This document shows, piece after piece, positions 52,172-61,566 of a stretch of DNA of 64,000 bases. Numbering within the stretch: the stretch's first letter is position 1; each line of letters begins with the position of its first letter. Under the pieces are notes generated by a model. The model made no database searches. It had not been told where the DNA came from and worked only from the letters and a program-made list of their open reading frames with translations. A program made the position numbers and the translations under genes. This stretch comes from Fen-1258 sp964441505. GTDB lineage: Bacteria; Bacteroidota; Ignavibacteria; Ignavibacteriales; Melioribacteraceae. Location: contig CAYTUV010000016.1 in NCBI GenBank assembly GCA_964441505.1, positions 1 through 64,000 on the forward strand, written 5' to 3'.

Positions 52172-53959
52172 TTAGTCTTCCATTGTTCCGCCGATTACTT
52201 CCTGGATGGAAGTTAATCCTAATTTTACTTTTTCGAAACCGGAGTCTCTTAAACTGTGCGTTCCATCTTTTCTAGCTTGAGTTCTAATAGCTTCTTCGTC
52301 CACTTCTTCGCCTGACTTAACAATTGCTCTTCTAATTTCTTTTGTGAAATAAAGTGCCTCATGAATAGCCATTCTGCCTTTATAGCCCGAGTGGTTACAT
52401 TTCTCACACCCTACTGCCTCGTAAATTTCATGACCGGCCCACTCTTTAATATCCAGACCGGATGGAAATATATGCTCTTCAATATTCATAATTTTTCTTT
52501 TACAATTTTCACAAAGTTTTCTAATAAGACGTTGTGCAACAATTATATTAATTGCATAAGCAATTAGAAATGGTTCAACACCCATCTTAAAAAGACGGGC
52601 AACTGCACTGGGCGCATCATTTGTGTGAAGCGTTGAAAAAGTTAAGTGGCCTGTATTAGCAAGTTTAATAGCAGTCTCAGCTGTTTCTTTATCACGCATC
52701 TCACCAACAAGAACAATATCCGGATCGTGACGCAGAATTGCCCTAATGGCCTGTTCAAAATTCATTTTGTGCCCGATCTTAAGTTGTCGTGCACCTTCAA
52801 TAACATATTCAACAGGATCCTCAACTGTAAGAACATTTTTTGTAGGATTGATTACCTGATACAGAGCAGCAATAAGAGTTGTAGATTTTCCGCTACCGGT
52901 TGGACCGGTTAGGATGATCATTCCTTGAGGTTGACTGATAGCCTTTACAAATGCTGTATTCGCATATCCGGTAAGGCCAAGCTTACCCAGATCACGGATT
53001 ACTTTTCTATCATCTAGAATTCTTATAACAATACTTTCAAATTTATTTTTTAATTCGGTTCCAACAGTTGGTAATACAGAAACTCGGTAACGAATTATGT
53101 GCCCATCAATCTCTCTCTGAATAAATCCATCTTGTGCACGTTCACGTTCAAAACGATCAAGACCTTTAGATCTATCCTTAACAACTGCCATTACTGCTTC
53201 CGGCAAAGTACCTTCCTGAGTATGCCATAACATTAGTTTGCCATCAAGTCGAAAATGAATTTCTGTTTTATTTCCGGATTTCGGAATTAAATGAATATCG
53301 CTTACTCCTTTACGCGTTCCTTCGACAAGTGCGGCTTCAATTAAATTAATAAGAGCGCTCTTATTAATCTCTGCATCAAGTTCTTCCTCGTCCACCGTAG
53401 TATCATCCTGCGTAACCTGTATCTCTTCACCTGCATCCTGAATCATTTTCAAATATTCATTTTCGGTAGGTGCAAGCAATGCAATAAGCTTATCGTAATC
53501 TTTTCTACGGAGGTAATTAATTTCGTATTTCTTGACATTGAGCGTATAGGCAACTTTAGCAAGATTTCTGTCTGTAGGATCTACTGCGGCAAGCACTAAT
53601 TTATCCCTTACTCTGTCATCAAATTTAAACGGAATTACACGATGGGTCAGAAGCATTTGCTTAACATCATCCCCCTGACGTGTCATTAAATTTTTTATTT
53701 CAGCTATTCGTTCGTCTGATAATTCTTCGGGATGAACATTTAATTCCTTAAATGCATACAGGACTGCTACTTCTCTAAAAATAATATCGTGATCAAATTT
53801 AAATTCATCCACTAAAATCTGAGCGAGATTTCGTTTTAACTTGGTCTGATCGGCATCTTTAATTTTGAGCGACTGCTCTAATATCTTGTGATCAATTATT
53901 CCCTTTTTCAATAATAAGTAACCGATTTTATCGGTCATTTCGAGCTGGGCATCAATCAT
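52172..53959 (-). CDS. GspE/PilB-type assembly ATPase
   Basis: A 595-residue hexameric ATPase that powers pilin assembly or pseudopilus extension. The first 160 residues are an MshEN/T2SSE N-terminal domain. The core has Walker A GPTGSGKSTTLIAAL, GEMRDKETAETAIKLANTGH and STLHTNDAPSAVARL. A zinc-binding insertion is formed by CENCKRK and CEKCNHSGYKGR. It precedes pilT by 73 bases and follows the pilC-like gene by 23 bases. Confidence 0.93.
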   Translation of the reverse strand: MIDAQLEMTDKIGYLLLKKGIIDHKILEQSLKIKDADQTKLKRNLAQILVDEFKFDHDIIFREVAVLYAFKELNVHPEELSDERIAEIKNLMTRQGDDVKQMLLTHRVIPFKFDDRVRDKLVLAAVDPTDRNLAKVAYTLNVKKYEINYLRRKDYDKLIALLAPTENEYLKMIQDAGEEIQVTQDDTTVDEEELDAEINKSALINLIEAALVEGTRKGVSDIHLIPKSGNKTEIHFRLDGKLMLWHTQEGTLPEAVMAVVKDRSKGLDRFERERAQDGFIQREIDGHIIRYRVSVLPTVGTELKNKFESIVIRILDDRKVIRDLGKLGLTGYANTAFVKAISQPQGMIILTGPTGSGKSTTLIAALYQVINPTKNVLTVEDPVEYVIEGARQLKIGHKMNFEQAIRAILRHDPDIVLVGEMRDKETAETAIKLANTGHLTFSTLHTNDAPSAVARLFKMGVEPFLIAYAINIIVAQRLIRKLCENCKRKIMNIEEHIFPSGLDIKEWAGHEIYEAVGCEKCNHSGYKGRMAIHEALYFTKEIRRAIVKSGEEVDEEAIRTQARKDGTHSLRDSGFEKVKLGLTSIQEVIGGTMED

Positions 53960-53982
53960 TTTTATTTTTCCTTAGAATTATT

Positions 53983-55326
53983 CTATCTCATCGTTGGTGA
54001 TTTTGGACTAATTGTAGCTGTCTCTGCAGATACGAGTGTAAGACCAATCATTACAACCATGATCACCATTGCAATTCCAACCTGAATCATTTCGATTACA
54101 TTTTTCAATCTGAATACGGTTTCACTTTCATAATAATTTGCAAGCTGAAAAGCAGTGTTTTTAATTGTACCGGTTTCTTCGCCGGAGTGAAATCTTGATA
54201 ACGCAGTTTCTGTAAACACTCCGCTGGCTTCAAACGATTCCGTTATTCCAACACCTTTCTTAATCATAAGAGGGATAGCAACATTTTTAATTTGCTGTTC
54301 AAAATAAACATTGCCGGAAGCCTCTGCAGCAATTCTAATAGGTTCAATACTTTCAGCAGAACCGCTATACAAAGTATAAAATACACGACAAAAAACTTCA
54401 ATCAATGTTTTATGAATCAACGAGCCCATTATCGGCATCTTAAGCATATAACGATCTATCATCAATCTGCCAGCTTTTGTTTTGCCAAATCGCCAAAGCG
54501 CAATCGGCGGAACGATGCATACAAGAGCAACCAGAAAACCGTTATTCATTAGAAAGTTGCTGATTTTAAGTGTGCCTGCTGTTAATGGAGGAAGTGGTAT
54601 ATCAAATTTTACAAATAGTTTTGCTGTCTCTGGAAAAATGTATCCGACATAAAAAAGCACGGCTAAGAAAAGTACGAATAAGGTAACCATCGGGGTAATA
54701 AGAGCGCTTCGTAAATTCTTTTTGAACTCCTGCTGTCTTTCTAAAAATTTAGCAGTCGCTTTGTAAATCTCGGCCATATTACCGCTCTTTGATGCTAAGC
54801 CCAGCATATATGCTGTAAATTTTCCAAACACGGATTGATAGCGCAAAAATGTTGTCTCGCTATCGGCTCCTTTTTTAAGTTCGTTATTGATCTGTTTTAA
54901 AGTTTCTTTCAAAGTTTTATTCTGAATATCGTTAATAAGCAAAGTAAGAATTTCACTATAAGGAAGTTTCTGCTCTAACAACTCTGCACTAATTTTTACA
55001 AATGATACAATGTCTTGGGTGGGAGGATTGAAATTAAATTCAATTAACTTCCTGTTAACGGAGATAACCTCATATCCAAGTTTACGAAGAGCATTAACAA
55101 CTTCTTCTTTTGAGTATGCTCTTTGTTCACCATTAATTGGTTTTTCTCTGCCGCGTTTTATTTTATATAAGTAGCCAACTTTTTTTTCAATCTTCTGAAT
55201 TTTGAGTTGATTTTTTTCAGCCAGTTTATAAATTTTTTTCTTAGCCTCACGATATGATGGCTCACTTATAGTTCCGTTGATTAACTGACCATTTGGTTTT
55301 TGTGCTACAAATCTTAATTCAATCAT
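53983..55326 (-). CDS. PilC/GspF inner-membrane platform protein
   Basis: A 447-residue protein that couples the assembly ATPase to the pilins. It has an N-terminal extension of about 90 residues, then two GspF-type repeats, each with a membrane hairpin; the conserved FHSGEETGTIKNTAFQLANYYE and the earlier ASKSGNMAEIYKATAKFLE show this. Three membrane segments are visible, the last one near the C terminus. It is the first gene of the six-gene pilus operon that ends with the secretin. Confidence 0.92.
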   Translation of the reverse strand: MIELRFVAQKPNGQLINGTISEPSYREAKKKIYKLAEKNQLKIQKIEKKVGYLYKIKRGREKPINGEQRAYSKEEVVNALRKLGYEVISVNRKLIEFNFNPPTQDIVSFVKISAELLEQKLPYSEILTLLINDIQNKTLKETLKQINNELKKGADSETTFLRYQSVFGKFTAYMLGLASKSGNMAEIYKATAKFLERQQEFKKNLRSALITPMVTLFVLFLAVLFYVGYIFPETAKLFVKFDIPLPPLTAGTLKISNFLMNNGFLVALVCIVPPIALWRFGKTKAGRLMIDRYMLKMPIMGSLIHKTLIEVFCRVFYTLYSGSAESIEPIRIAAEASGNVYFEQQIKNVAIPLMIKKGVGITESFEASGVFTETALSRFHSGEETGTIKNTAFQLANYYESETVFRLKNVIEMIQVGIAMVIMVVMIGLTLVSAETATISPKSPTMR

Positions 55327-55500
55327 GGCAATAGAAATTTAGTTAAATAAAAAGGCGGATAAAACATTGTTTTTAACCATCTTAATTTAAGAAAATTCAA
55401 AACAAAAACTAATCTTCAGAAATCTTATCGCAACCACGGGCAATATGATTTCTGACACCGATAATTTAATAGGAATTATTTTCAGGTGTTTATGAAAACT

Positions 55501-55794
55501 TTATGCTTCCCTTTTCAACCAATAATTTGGTTTTCTATGTTGGTGGGCAACAGCCATTATAATAGTTTTTTCTTCCTGGATAGAATAAATTAAGTTATAA
55601 GGAAATGCGGTTACGACTGCTTTTCTTAAATGTTCTGTATATTTAGTAAAGCTTTCAGGATAATTTTTTATAATCGATATCGTCCTATCAATTTCAACAA
55701 TAAATTTATTACCCAAACCGTCGCTTTGCAAATTATAATACTCAATTGCTTCTTGATACTCTATATATGCCGGTTCAAGGAATTCTAATATCAT
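55501..55794 (-). CDS. RelE/ParE family toxin
   Basis: A 97-residue protein with the RelE/ParE fold signature: AYIEYQEAIEYYNLQSDGLGNKF, then FPYNLIYSIQEE and MAVAHQHRKPNYW. Members cut mRNA on the ribosome or inhibit gyrase. Its start overlaps the antitoxin stop by four bases, the usual toxin-antitoxin layout. Confidence 0.9.
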   Translation of the reverse strand: MILEFLEPAYIEYQEAIEYYNLQSDGLGNKFIVEIDRTISIIKNYPESFTKYTEHLRKAVVTAFPYNLIYSIQEEKTIIMAVAHQHRKPNYWLKREA

Positions 55795-55994
55795 TTCTTT
55801 AAGATGCCGCTGTATGGAATACTTTTTATTTTTCCATTCATATATGCTGCATATCTTTGTTCTACTTCTTCTTTCCAGTAATTATCTATTTTTTCATCCG
55901 GTTCACTCAAGCTTTGTGATAGTATTTCTATTATGTATAACTTTTCTGCCGGACTTAAATTAAGTACATCTTTTATTATACTTTTAGAATCCAT
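55791..55994 (-). CDS. Addiction module antitoxin component (RelB-like)
   Basis: A 67-residue protein of the short 'putative addiction module component' family with the pattern LNLSPAEKLYIIEILSQSL and a C-terminal EVEQRYAAYMNGKIKSIPY. It should neutralise the ParE/RelE toxin and repress the operon. I start at 55994, where GGGAG stands before the ATG; a longer reading from 56063 has no such site. It precedes the toxin gene. Confidence 0.85.
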   Translation of the reverse strand: MDSKSIIKDVLNLSPAEKLYIIEILSQSLSEPDEKIDNYWKEEVEQRYAAYMNGKIKSIPYSGILKK

Positions 55995-56101
55995 CTTTAA
56001 TACTCCCTTATTTTTATTCTTAATAATAGAATAGGTAAAATATAAATTCAAGTCTACCGGCAATCCGTTTGTGACACCTTAAAGTTGACGACATTAAAAG
56101 A

Positions 56102-56134
56102 GAAAGCCGAAAGAACACTGTTCTATCGGCTTTC
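56102..56134 (-). terminator. Hairpin after the first pilin-like gene
   Basis: A perfect nine-base-pair stem GAAAGCCGA (56102-56110) and TCGGCTTTC (56126-56134) lies just beyond the stop of the pilin-like gene at 56160. On the minus strand it is followed by a T-rich stretch. It should end the pilin transcript before the toxin-antitoxin operon. Confidence 0.75.
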
Positions 56135-56159
56135 AATTTAAGAAAATTTCTGTTAAAAA

Positions 56160-56561
56160 TTAATTATTAACAGTCGTAGATGTAATTGAGTTCGGTCCGA
56201 CAATCATTGTTACTTTTACTTTCCCTGATCCATCATTACCTACTTCTGTACCAGTACCAATAAGGGTTACTGACTGTGGTGCTACTGTAGCTGTTACTGC
56301 AGCACTCATATTTGCGGTTGGTGATAAGGCAGCAGGAACTGTCCAGGCGGGAGGTCCTGAGAATGTATTACCGCCGCCGCCAAGTGCAACTGGTTTTCTG
56401 TAAAATTGTTGTGCCATTGCAGCAATGTTTGTTAAATCTGCAATAACTGCATCACGATTTGACTGTGACGCGCTTGCTGTAAATACGTTAATACCAACTA
56501 CAACAGCGATACCTACAATGATAACGCCGAGAACGATTAGTAATAATTGTTGTTGACCCAT
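56160..56561 (-). CDS. Pilin-like protein 1 (tandem paralogue)
   Basis: A 133-residue protein that starts MGQQQLLLIVLGVIIVG and has a hydrophobic N-terminal helix (5-25) followed by a soluble domain. Two features recall type IV pilins: the N-terminal helix, and conserved DLTNIAAMAQQFYR, then a GGGGNTFSGPP loop and WTVPAAL. A normal class III leader peptide and Glu5 are missing; if cleaved after Gly2, the leader would be two residues. It is one of three paralogues. It is expected to be the fibre subunit or a pseudopilin of the adjacent machine, an inference. A good AAGGAG ribosome-binding site precedes it. Confidence 0.75.
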   Translation of the reverse strand: MGQQQLLLIVLGVIIVGIAVVVGINVFTASASQSNRDAVIADLTNIAAMAQQFYRKPVALGGGGNTFSGPPAWTVPAALSPTANMSAAVTATVAPQSVTLIGTGTEVGNDGSGKVKVTMIVGPNSITSTTVNN

Positions 56562-56737
56562 TTGTGTAACTCCTTCTTTTTGTTAGTGATTGTTAATTAG
56601 ATGAAAATATATATATCCCGAAATAATTGTGAGTTGTCATAAAAGTTACCAAACATCAGACATCTATTTTACTTCTCTCAGGTTTTATCTTTCGTTATTT
56701 ACTTCCCCATTTTCTGTGCCAACGAATTCTCTCCTCA

Positions 56738-57130
56738 CTAGTTATTAATTGTAGTTGATGTAATTTCATTTGGTCTTACTAGCATTGTCACTTTAACTAC
56801 TGTAGTTCCATCATTACCTTTTTCTTTACCAACACCAACAAGTATTACCGATTGTGCTGCTACTGTAGATGTGGCTGCCTCGCTCATATTTGCGGTTAGT
56901 GATAAGTTTGCTGGGATTGTCCAGCCTGTAAATGTATTACCGCCGCCGCCATTAATTATTGATTTTCTATAATACTTTTGAGCCATGGAAGCAATCTCAG
57001 TTAAATCTGCAATAATTGCTTCTCTATTTGCTTTTTCTGAGTTTGATGTAAAATAATTTATTCCCATTATTACTACTATCACAATAATTATTATACCGAG
57101 ACCAATAAATAGAAGTTGCCGTTTACCCAT
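56738..57130 (-). CDS. Pilin-like protein 2 (tandem paralogue)
   Basis: A 130-residue paralogue of pilin-like protein 1. It starts MGKRQLLFIGLGIIIIV, has the same helix, DLTEIASMAQKYYRK motif, GGGGNTFTGWTIP loop and a C terminus ending EITSTTINN like the ITSTTVNN of protein 1. The strong similarity of the C-terminal halves suggests recent duplication. It is spaced 16 bases from paralogue 3 and 176 bases from paralogue 1. Confidence 0.75.
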   Translation of the reverse strand: MGKRQLLFIGLGIIIIVIVVIMGINYFTSNSEKANREAIIADLTEIASMAQKYYRKSIINGGGGNTFTGWTIPANLSLTANMSEAATSTVAAQSVILVGVGKEKGNDGTTVVKVTMLVRPNEITSTTINN

Positions 57131-57146
57131 TAAAACTCCTCATAAT

Positions 57147-57527
57147 TTATTTAATTATTGTAGTTGTAAATGAAGTAGAGGTTACATTTATCTGGACAGT
57201 TACAGAGTCATTACCAGTTACAACTTCATTACCTACTCCTGTAATAACCACATTAACTGGAGAAACAACCGCCGTAAAATGACCATTACCTGTTACCGAT
57301 AACTCATTTGGAATTGTCCACCCGGAAAAAGATCTTGAACCGCCACCCATTGAATTAGGTCTCATATAATATTGTTGAGCTAGCGAAGCTAAATTTACCA
57401 GGTCATTTGTTACATTATTTCTTTTAGTTTCTATTGCATTAGCTCTGAAAAAGCTTATACCAACAAATATCGCAATTCCAACAATTACAATTCCCAACAG
57501 AACTAAAAGCAATTGTTGTTGGCCCAC
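57147..57527 (-). CDS. Pilin-like protein 3 (tandem paralogue)
   Basis: A 126-residue protein starting MGQQQLLLVLLGIVIVG. It keeps the helix, DLVNLASLAQQYYMRPN and GGGSRSFSGWTIPNEL, but its C-terminal half is more divergent than in the other two paralogues. It is the first gene of the tandem set, with a 249-base AT-rich gap upstream that should hold the promoter. Confidence 0.75.
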   Translation of the reverse strand: MGQQQLLLVLLGIVIVGIAIFVGISFFRANAIETKRNNVTNDLVNLASLAQQYYMRPNSMGGGSRSFSGWTIPNELSVTGNGHFTAVVSPVNVVITGVGNEVVTGNDSVTVQINVTSTSFTTTIIK

Positions 57528-57776
57528 TTACAACTCCACAAAATTTGATAATCGGTAATTATTTCCGTTAACCTGATGCTCTCTTAGACTTATTAGGATA
57601 TCGACAAGTCAATTATCAAACCAAGTTTGGGCAATCAGTAAAAAAGCATTTTAATTGGAAATAATATAAAAAACGGGATGATTAATGCAAAGCAAAATCT
57701 TTTATAAGCTGGATGGATTTGTCTGATAGGTAACCCTTACCTGTAAGAATGGGCAAAATTTTCTAGTAAGGACTTT
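57528..57776. other. AT-rich gap upstream of pilin-like genes
   Basis: The 249 bases between pilin 3 and the aspS stop hold no coding sequence. No strong hairpin, tRNA or repeat-family copy is visible. The side next to 57540 must carry the promoter of the pilin-like genes; I see no clear consensus. Confidence 0.4.
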
Positions 57777-59543
57777 CTATTTTATTCGAATATGAAGCTC
57801 GGTAAGTTGGGAATCATCAACACGAGATGGCGCTTCGTCCATCAAAGAGATACCACTCGAAGTTTTGGGAAATGCAATTACATCTCTTATGGATGATTTT
57901 CCTGCGAAGAGCATTGCTAATCTATCAAAGCCGAAGGCAATTCCTCCATGAGGGGGTGCGCCATATTTAAAAGCTCCCATTAAAAATCCAAATTTCTCCT
58001 GCACCTCTTCATCACCTATACCAAGTGCCTGAAACATCTTTGATTGTAACACTGAATCATGAATACGAATACTGCCGCCGGCAATCTCATTTCCATTCAT
58101 TACCAGATCATATGCACGTGCTTTAACTTTGGCTGGATCTGTATCCATCAATGGAATATCATCAATCCGGGGAGAAGTGAATGGATGATGCATCGCATAT
58201 AAACGTTTGGTCTCTTCATCCCATTCAAATAGTGGGAAATCTGTCACCCATAGAAGTGATGGCTTGGCATCAGGTGATATCAAGTTCATCCGTTTAGCCA
58301 TTTCCAAACGAAGTGATCCCATTAACGATAATGTTTTTAATTTCGGTCCCGTCAGAATAAATAAAAGGTCACCGGGTTCAGCGTTCAGTTTTTTAATTAT
58401 ATTTTGTTTTTCTTCGTCAGTTAAAAATTTTGCAATTGGTGCTTCCAGCTCATTCTCTTTTACACGCATCCAGATTAATCCACCGGCACCAAGTTTTTTG
58501 ACAAAATCAGTAAGTACATCCAGCTGATTTCTTGTATAATCACCGCATCCTTTTGCAAGCAATCCAGTAACAATTCCATTTGTTAATACCGAATCTTTAA
58601 ACACCCGAAACTCAGAATTAGAGAGTATATCATTAAGTGTAACCATATCAAGTGAAAATCGAAGATCCGGCTTATCGCTGCCATACTTTTCCATTGCTTC
58701 ATCAAAGGTTAAGCGTGGTAATGGTGTCAGCACTTCAATATGCAGAATTGATTCAAAAAAGCATTTCATCAATCCTTCAACTATTTCAAATATATCTTCC
58801 ACATCCACGAAAGACATCTCAACATCAATCTGTGTGAACTCGTATTGCCTATCCGCACGCAAGTCCTCATCACGGAAACACTTTACGATTTGGAAATACC
58901 TATCGAGTCCGGCAACCATTAGTATTTGTTTATACGTTTGCGGTGACTGAGGTAAAGCATAAAATTTTCCTTTATGCATACGACTTGGAACAAGGAAGTC
59001 GCGAGCTCCTTCAGGGGTGCTCTTCATTAATATAGGGGTTTCAATTTCTACAAAGCCATTGGCATCAAAATATTTCCTAGTGATCTGGTACATCTGATGA
59101 CGCAACAGAAGATTTTTTTGCATTTCATTCCGGCGAAGATCAAGATAACGGTATTTTAAACGCAAATCTTCATGAGCATCTATTCCATCTTCAATTGGAA
59201 ACGGAGGAGTTTCAGATTGATTTAATATTATCAACTTATCAACCATAACATCAATTTGACCTGTTGGAAGTGATGCATTTTCTGTCCCTTCGGGACGCTT
59301 CCTAACTTTACCTTCGATAGAAACAACAAACTCGCTTCGAAGTTTTTTACCTTGCTCATGCGCTTCTAAATTATAATGTGGTTCAAAAACAACTTGAGTT
59401 ATCCCATACCTATCGCGCAGTTCGATAAAAATTACACCTCCAAGGTCCCGGCGTATTGCAACCCAACCATTAAGTACAACAGTCTGACTAATGTCGGTTT
59501 CTCTTAATTCTCCGCAAGTATGAGTTCTTTTATTAAACTTCAT
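57777..59543 (-). CDS. aspS: Aspartate-tRNA ligase
   Basis: Charges tRNA-Asp (and possibly tRNA-Asn) with aspartate. The 588 residues have the bacterial layout: N-terminal OB-fold anticodon-binding domain (from RTHTCGELRETDI), class II motif 2 RCFRDEDLRADRQYEFTQ and motif 3 GIAFGFDRLAMLFAG, with a GAD insertion between. Length is normal. If asnS or gatCAB is missing in this organism, the enzyme may be non-discriminating; that cannot be told here. It is a single transcription unit. Confidence 0.97.
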   Translation of the reverse strand: MKFNKRTHTCGELRETDISQTVVLNGWVAIRRDLGGVIFIELRDRYGITQVVFEPHYNLEAHEQGKKLRSEFVVSIEGKVRKRPEGTENASLPTGQIDVMVDKLIILNQSETPPFPIEDGIDAHEDLRLKYRYLDLRRNEMQKNLLLRHQMYQITRKYFDANGFVEIETPILMKSTPEGARDFLVPSRMHKGKFYALPQSPQTYKQILMVAGLDRYFQIVKCFRDEDLRADRQYEFTQIDVEMSFVDVEDIFEIVEGLMKCFFESILHIEVLTPLPRLTFDEAMEKYGSDKPDLRFSLDMVTLNDILSNSEFRVFKDSVLTNGIVTGLLAKGCGDYTRNQLDVLTDFVKKLGAGGLIWMRVKENELEAPIAKFLTDEEKQNIIKKLNAEPGDLLFILTGPKLKTLSLMGSLRLEMAKRMNLISPDAKPSLLWVTDFPLFEWDEETKRLYAMHHPFTSPRIDDIPLMDTDPAKVKARAYDLVMNGNEIAGGSIRIHDSVLQSKMFQALGIGDEEVQEKFGFLMGAFKYGAPPHGGIAFGFDRLAMLFAGKSSIRDVIAFPKTSSGISLMDEAPSRVDDSQLTELHIRIK

Positions 59544-59727
59544 AGATTGATTTCTACTCCATACTAAAATTTAGGGGCAAAGATAAACATTTAAGATAGG
59601 CTATTCAAATGAAGATGAAGGAAGTCAAATACATTTAATGCAAATGATTTCATTAGGAATATTGTGAACGAACAGATAAAATCTAAAGCTATTCAAAGCA
59701 AGTAATAACCGGTAAAAGAATACCGAT

Positions 59728-60948
59728 TTATTTCGCTAATACCATCTTTCTTACACTGAAATGATCGCCGGTAGACAGAACATAAAAATACATTCCGCTT
59801 GAAAGAGTATTGTTCGCTTCAAATTTTACTTCATAATTGTTTGATGCTTGAAATTGATCAACTAGTGTAGCAACTTCTCTTCCGAGCGCATCATATACAA
59901 TTAATTTTACATGAGATTCCTTGTCGATACTATACTTAATTTTTGTCACCGGGTTGAATGGATTAGGATAATTCTGATATAAGCTATAATCCAATGGAGT
60001 AGATTGTTGAACTGATGATAGTGTTTGGATTCCTGCATAATAAGCAAGAGTTCCGATCGAAACTTTTACGCATTTTTCATAATACAGTTTATTGATATAT
60101 GAAATATTATCAAGTGAAGTATGGTACATCGGATGAAAGTCGTTACTAAAATAACCTTCGATTAACATAACGGCTGAATAATTAAAATTCCAGAATGAAG
60201 AATGATCACTGGAAGTTGAACCTGGATCGATTACCACAAGCTGAAGCCCAATTCCATAATCAGTATTTATCTTAATTAGATTCATTGCTACCTGATTCGA
60301 TTTATTTACGCTCTTTGAGTGAATTTCCGCCAGGTAATCGTTGTTGCCGTCCCATCCGATCATGTCCATATTAATTACGGCAATAATATTATCTGTCTTC
60401 GATTTTGCTAACTGAGCATAATATCGGCTTCCATTCAGTCCTGTTTCCTCGTTGTCCCACAGAGCATAGATAATTGTACAATCCGTTTGATACTGCGAAA
60501 GAATTCTGGCAGCTTCTAACACGGCAGAAGTTCCGCTGCCGTTATCATCAGCCCCGGGTGCGGGGCCAGAATACGGACGGCTATCAAAGTGAGCACAAAT
60601 TATTATTTGCTGATCGGGTTTAGTGAGGCCCAGTTGAACAGCAATTACATTTCCCCCTCCTCCGTCAAAAGTCTGAAGTGTAGTTTTAAGGCCATACTGT
60701 TTTAACCTTTTTTGTAAATATTCTTCAGCTAACAAATTTCCATAGTTAATATATGAGCGAGACGAAATAGAGGCTACACCGTTAGAGAGTGTAATTTGCT
60801 TATCACCGGTCAAAGCCTTTAGATCCTCAAAGAGAGAATCAATGTGAACTTTATTTATAATAGAAGTTATTTTAGGATCAGCCTGCGCAAAAACAAAGTT
60901 GCTTATAGTCAACACCAAGAGTATTGAATACAATAAAAATTTGGACAT
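59728..60948 (-). CDS. Secreted M28 family peptidase with type IX sorting domain
   Basis: A 406-residue zinc aminopeptidase. A signal peptide (FLLYSILLVLTISNFVFA) is followed by the M28 domain with metal ligands in CAHFDSRP, GADDNGSGTSAVLE, WDNEETGLNGS, INMDMIGWDG and SSDHSSFW. The C-terminal 80 residues start YQNYPNPFNPVTKIKYSI and end with SVRKMVLAK, the type A sorting domain used by the type IX secretion system. The start at 60948 follows GAGGA; an ATG five codons upstream is the alternative. It is cell-surface or secreted. Confidence 0.94.
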   Translation of the reverse strand: MSKFLLYSILLVLTISNFVFAQADPKITSIINKVHIDSLFEDLKALTGDKQITLSNGVASISSRSYINYGNLLAEEYLQKRLKQYGLKTTLQTFDGGGGNVIAVQLGLTKPDQQIIICAHFDSRPYSGPAPGADDNGSGTSAVLEAARILSQYQTDCTIIYALWDNEETGLNGSRYYAQLAKSKTDNIIAVINMDMIGWDGNNDYLAEIHSKSVNKSNQVAMNLIKINTDYGIGLQLVVIDPGSTSSDHSSFWNFNYSAVMLIEGYFSNDFHPMYHTSLDNISYINKLYYEKCVKVSIGTLAYYAGIQTLSSVQQSTPLDYSLYQNYPNPFNPVTKIKYSIDKESHVKLIVYDALGREVATLVDQFQASNNYEVKFEANNTLSSGMYFYVLSTGDHFSVRKMVLAK

Positions 60949-61089
60949 TAGCACGATCCTCATTTGTTGTATACAAAATTAGAAAAGAATAAGCTCAAGA
61001 CAAGGTAATTATCTTCCGCAAAATTCTATTTGCATTTAAATACATGCTACCTTATATTCTCAGTCAAATTTTATAAAACCCCTTAATTA

Positions 61090-61566
61090 ATGAGTTATTA
61101 TATGTTAGATGACTTAGATATAACGATTCTAAGAAAACTGCAGGTAAATGGCAGAACAAAACGGAATGAACTTGCCGATGCTATCGGCTTATCAATTCCT
61201 TCACTTAGTGAGCGTTTAAAAAAACTTGAAGACTATGGTGTGATTGAAGGTTATTATACTAAAATAAACCGACATGCTTTCGGTTATGACATGATGGCAT
61301 TTGTTTCTGTGATAATGGAGTCATCAAAAAATTATGAGAAGTTCACCGAGAACGTAAAAAAGACACATGAAATTTTAGAATGCCATTCTATTCTTGGAGA
61401 AGGTTCTCATATTTTAAAAGTTATTGTAAAAGAAACTAAAGATTTGGAAGCACTGTTAAGTAAAATTCAATCCTGGCCGGGGGTTACAAGAACCATCACA
61501 AGTTTTGTTTTATCATCTATCAAAGAAACAACAAATTTACATCTACAATCAAAGAAGGAAATATAA
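61090..61566 (+). CDS. Lrp/AsnC family transcriptional regulator
   Basis: A 158-residue regulator: winged helix-turn-helix (LDDLDITILRKLQVNGRTKR...LSERLKKLEDYGVIEGY) and a C-terminal RAM domain that senses an amino acid. It overlaps glnA by one base (TAATG). It should therefore be cotranscribed with glnA and may regulate this operon in response to glutamine or another amino acid. A second ATG four codons inside is possible as start. Confidence 0.92.
   Translation: MSYYMLDDLDITILRKLQVNGRTKRNELADAIGLSIPSLSERLKKLEDYGVIEGYYTKINRHAFGYDMMAFVSVIMESSKNYEKFTENVKKTHEILECHSILGEGSHILKVIVKETKDLEALLSKIQSWPGVTRTITSFVLSSIKETTNLHLQSKKEI

Noticed and set aside
56160..57527. Three similar units considered as a repeat array such as CRISPR
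   Set aside because: The similarity is at protein level between three genes of normal length; there are no short identical DNA repeats with spacers.
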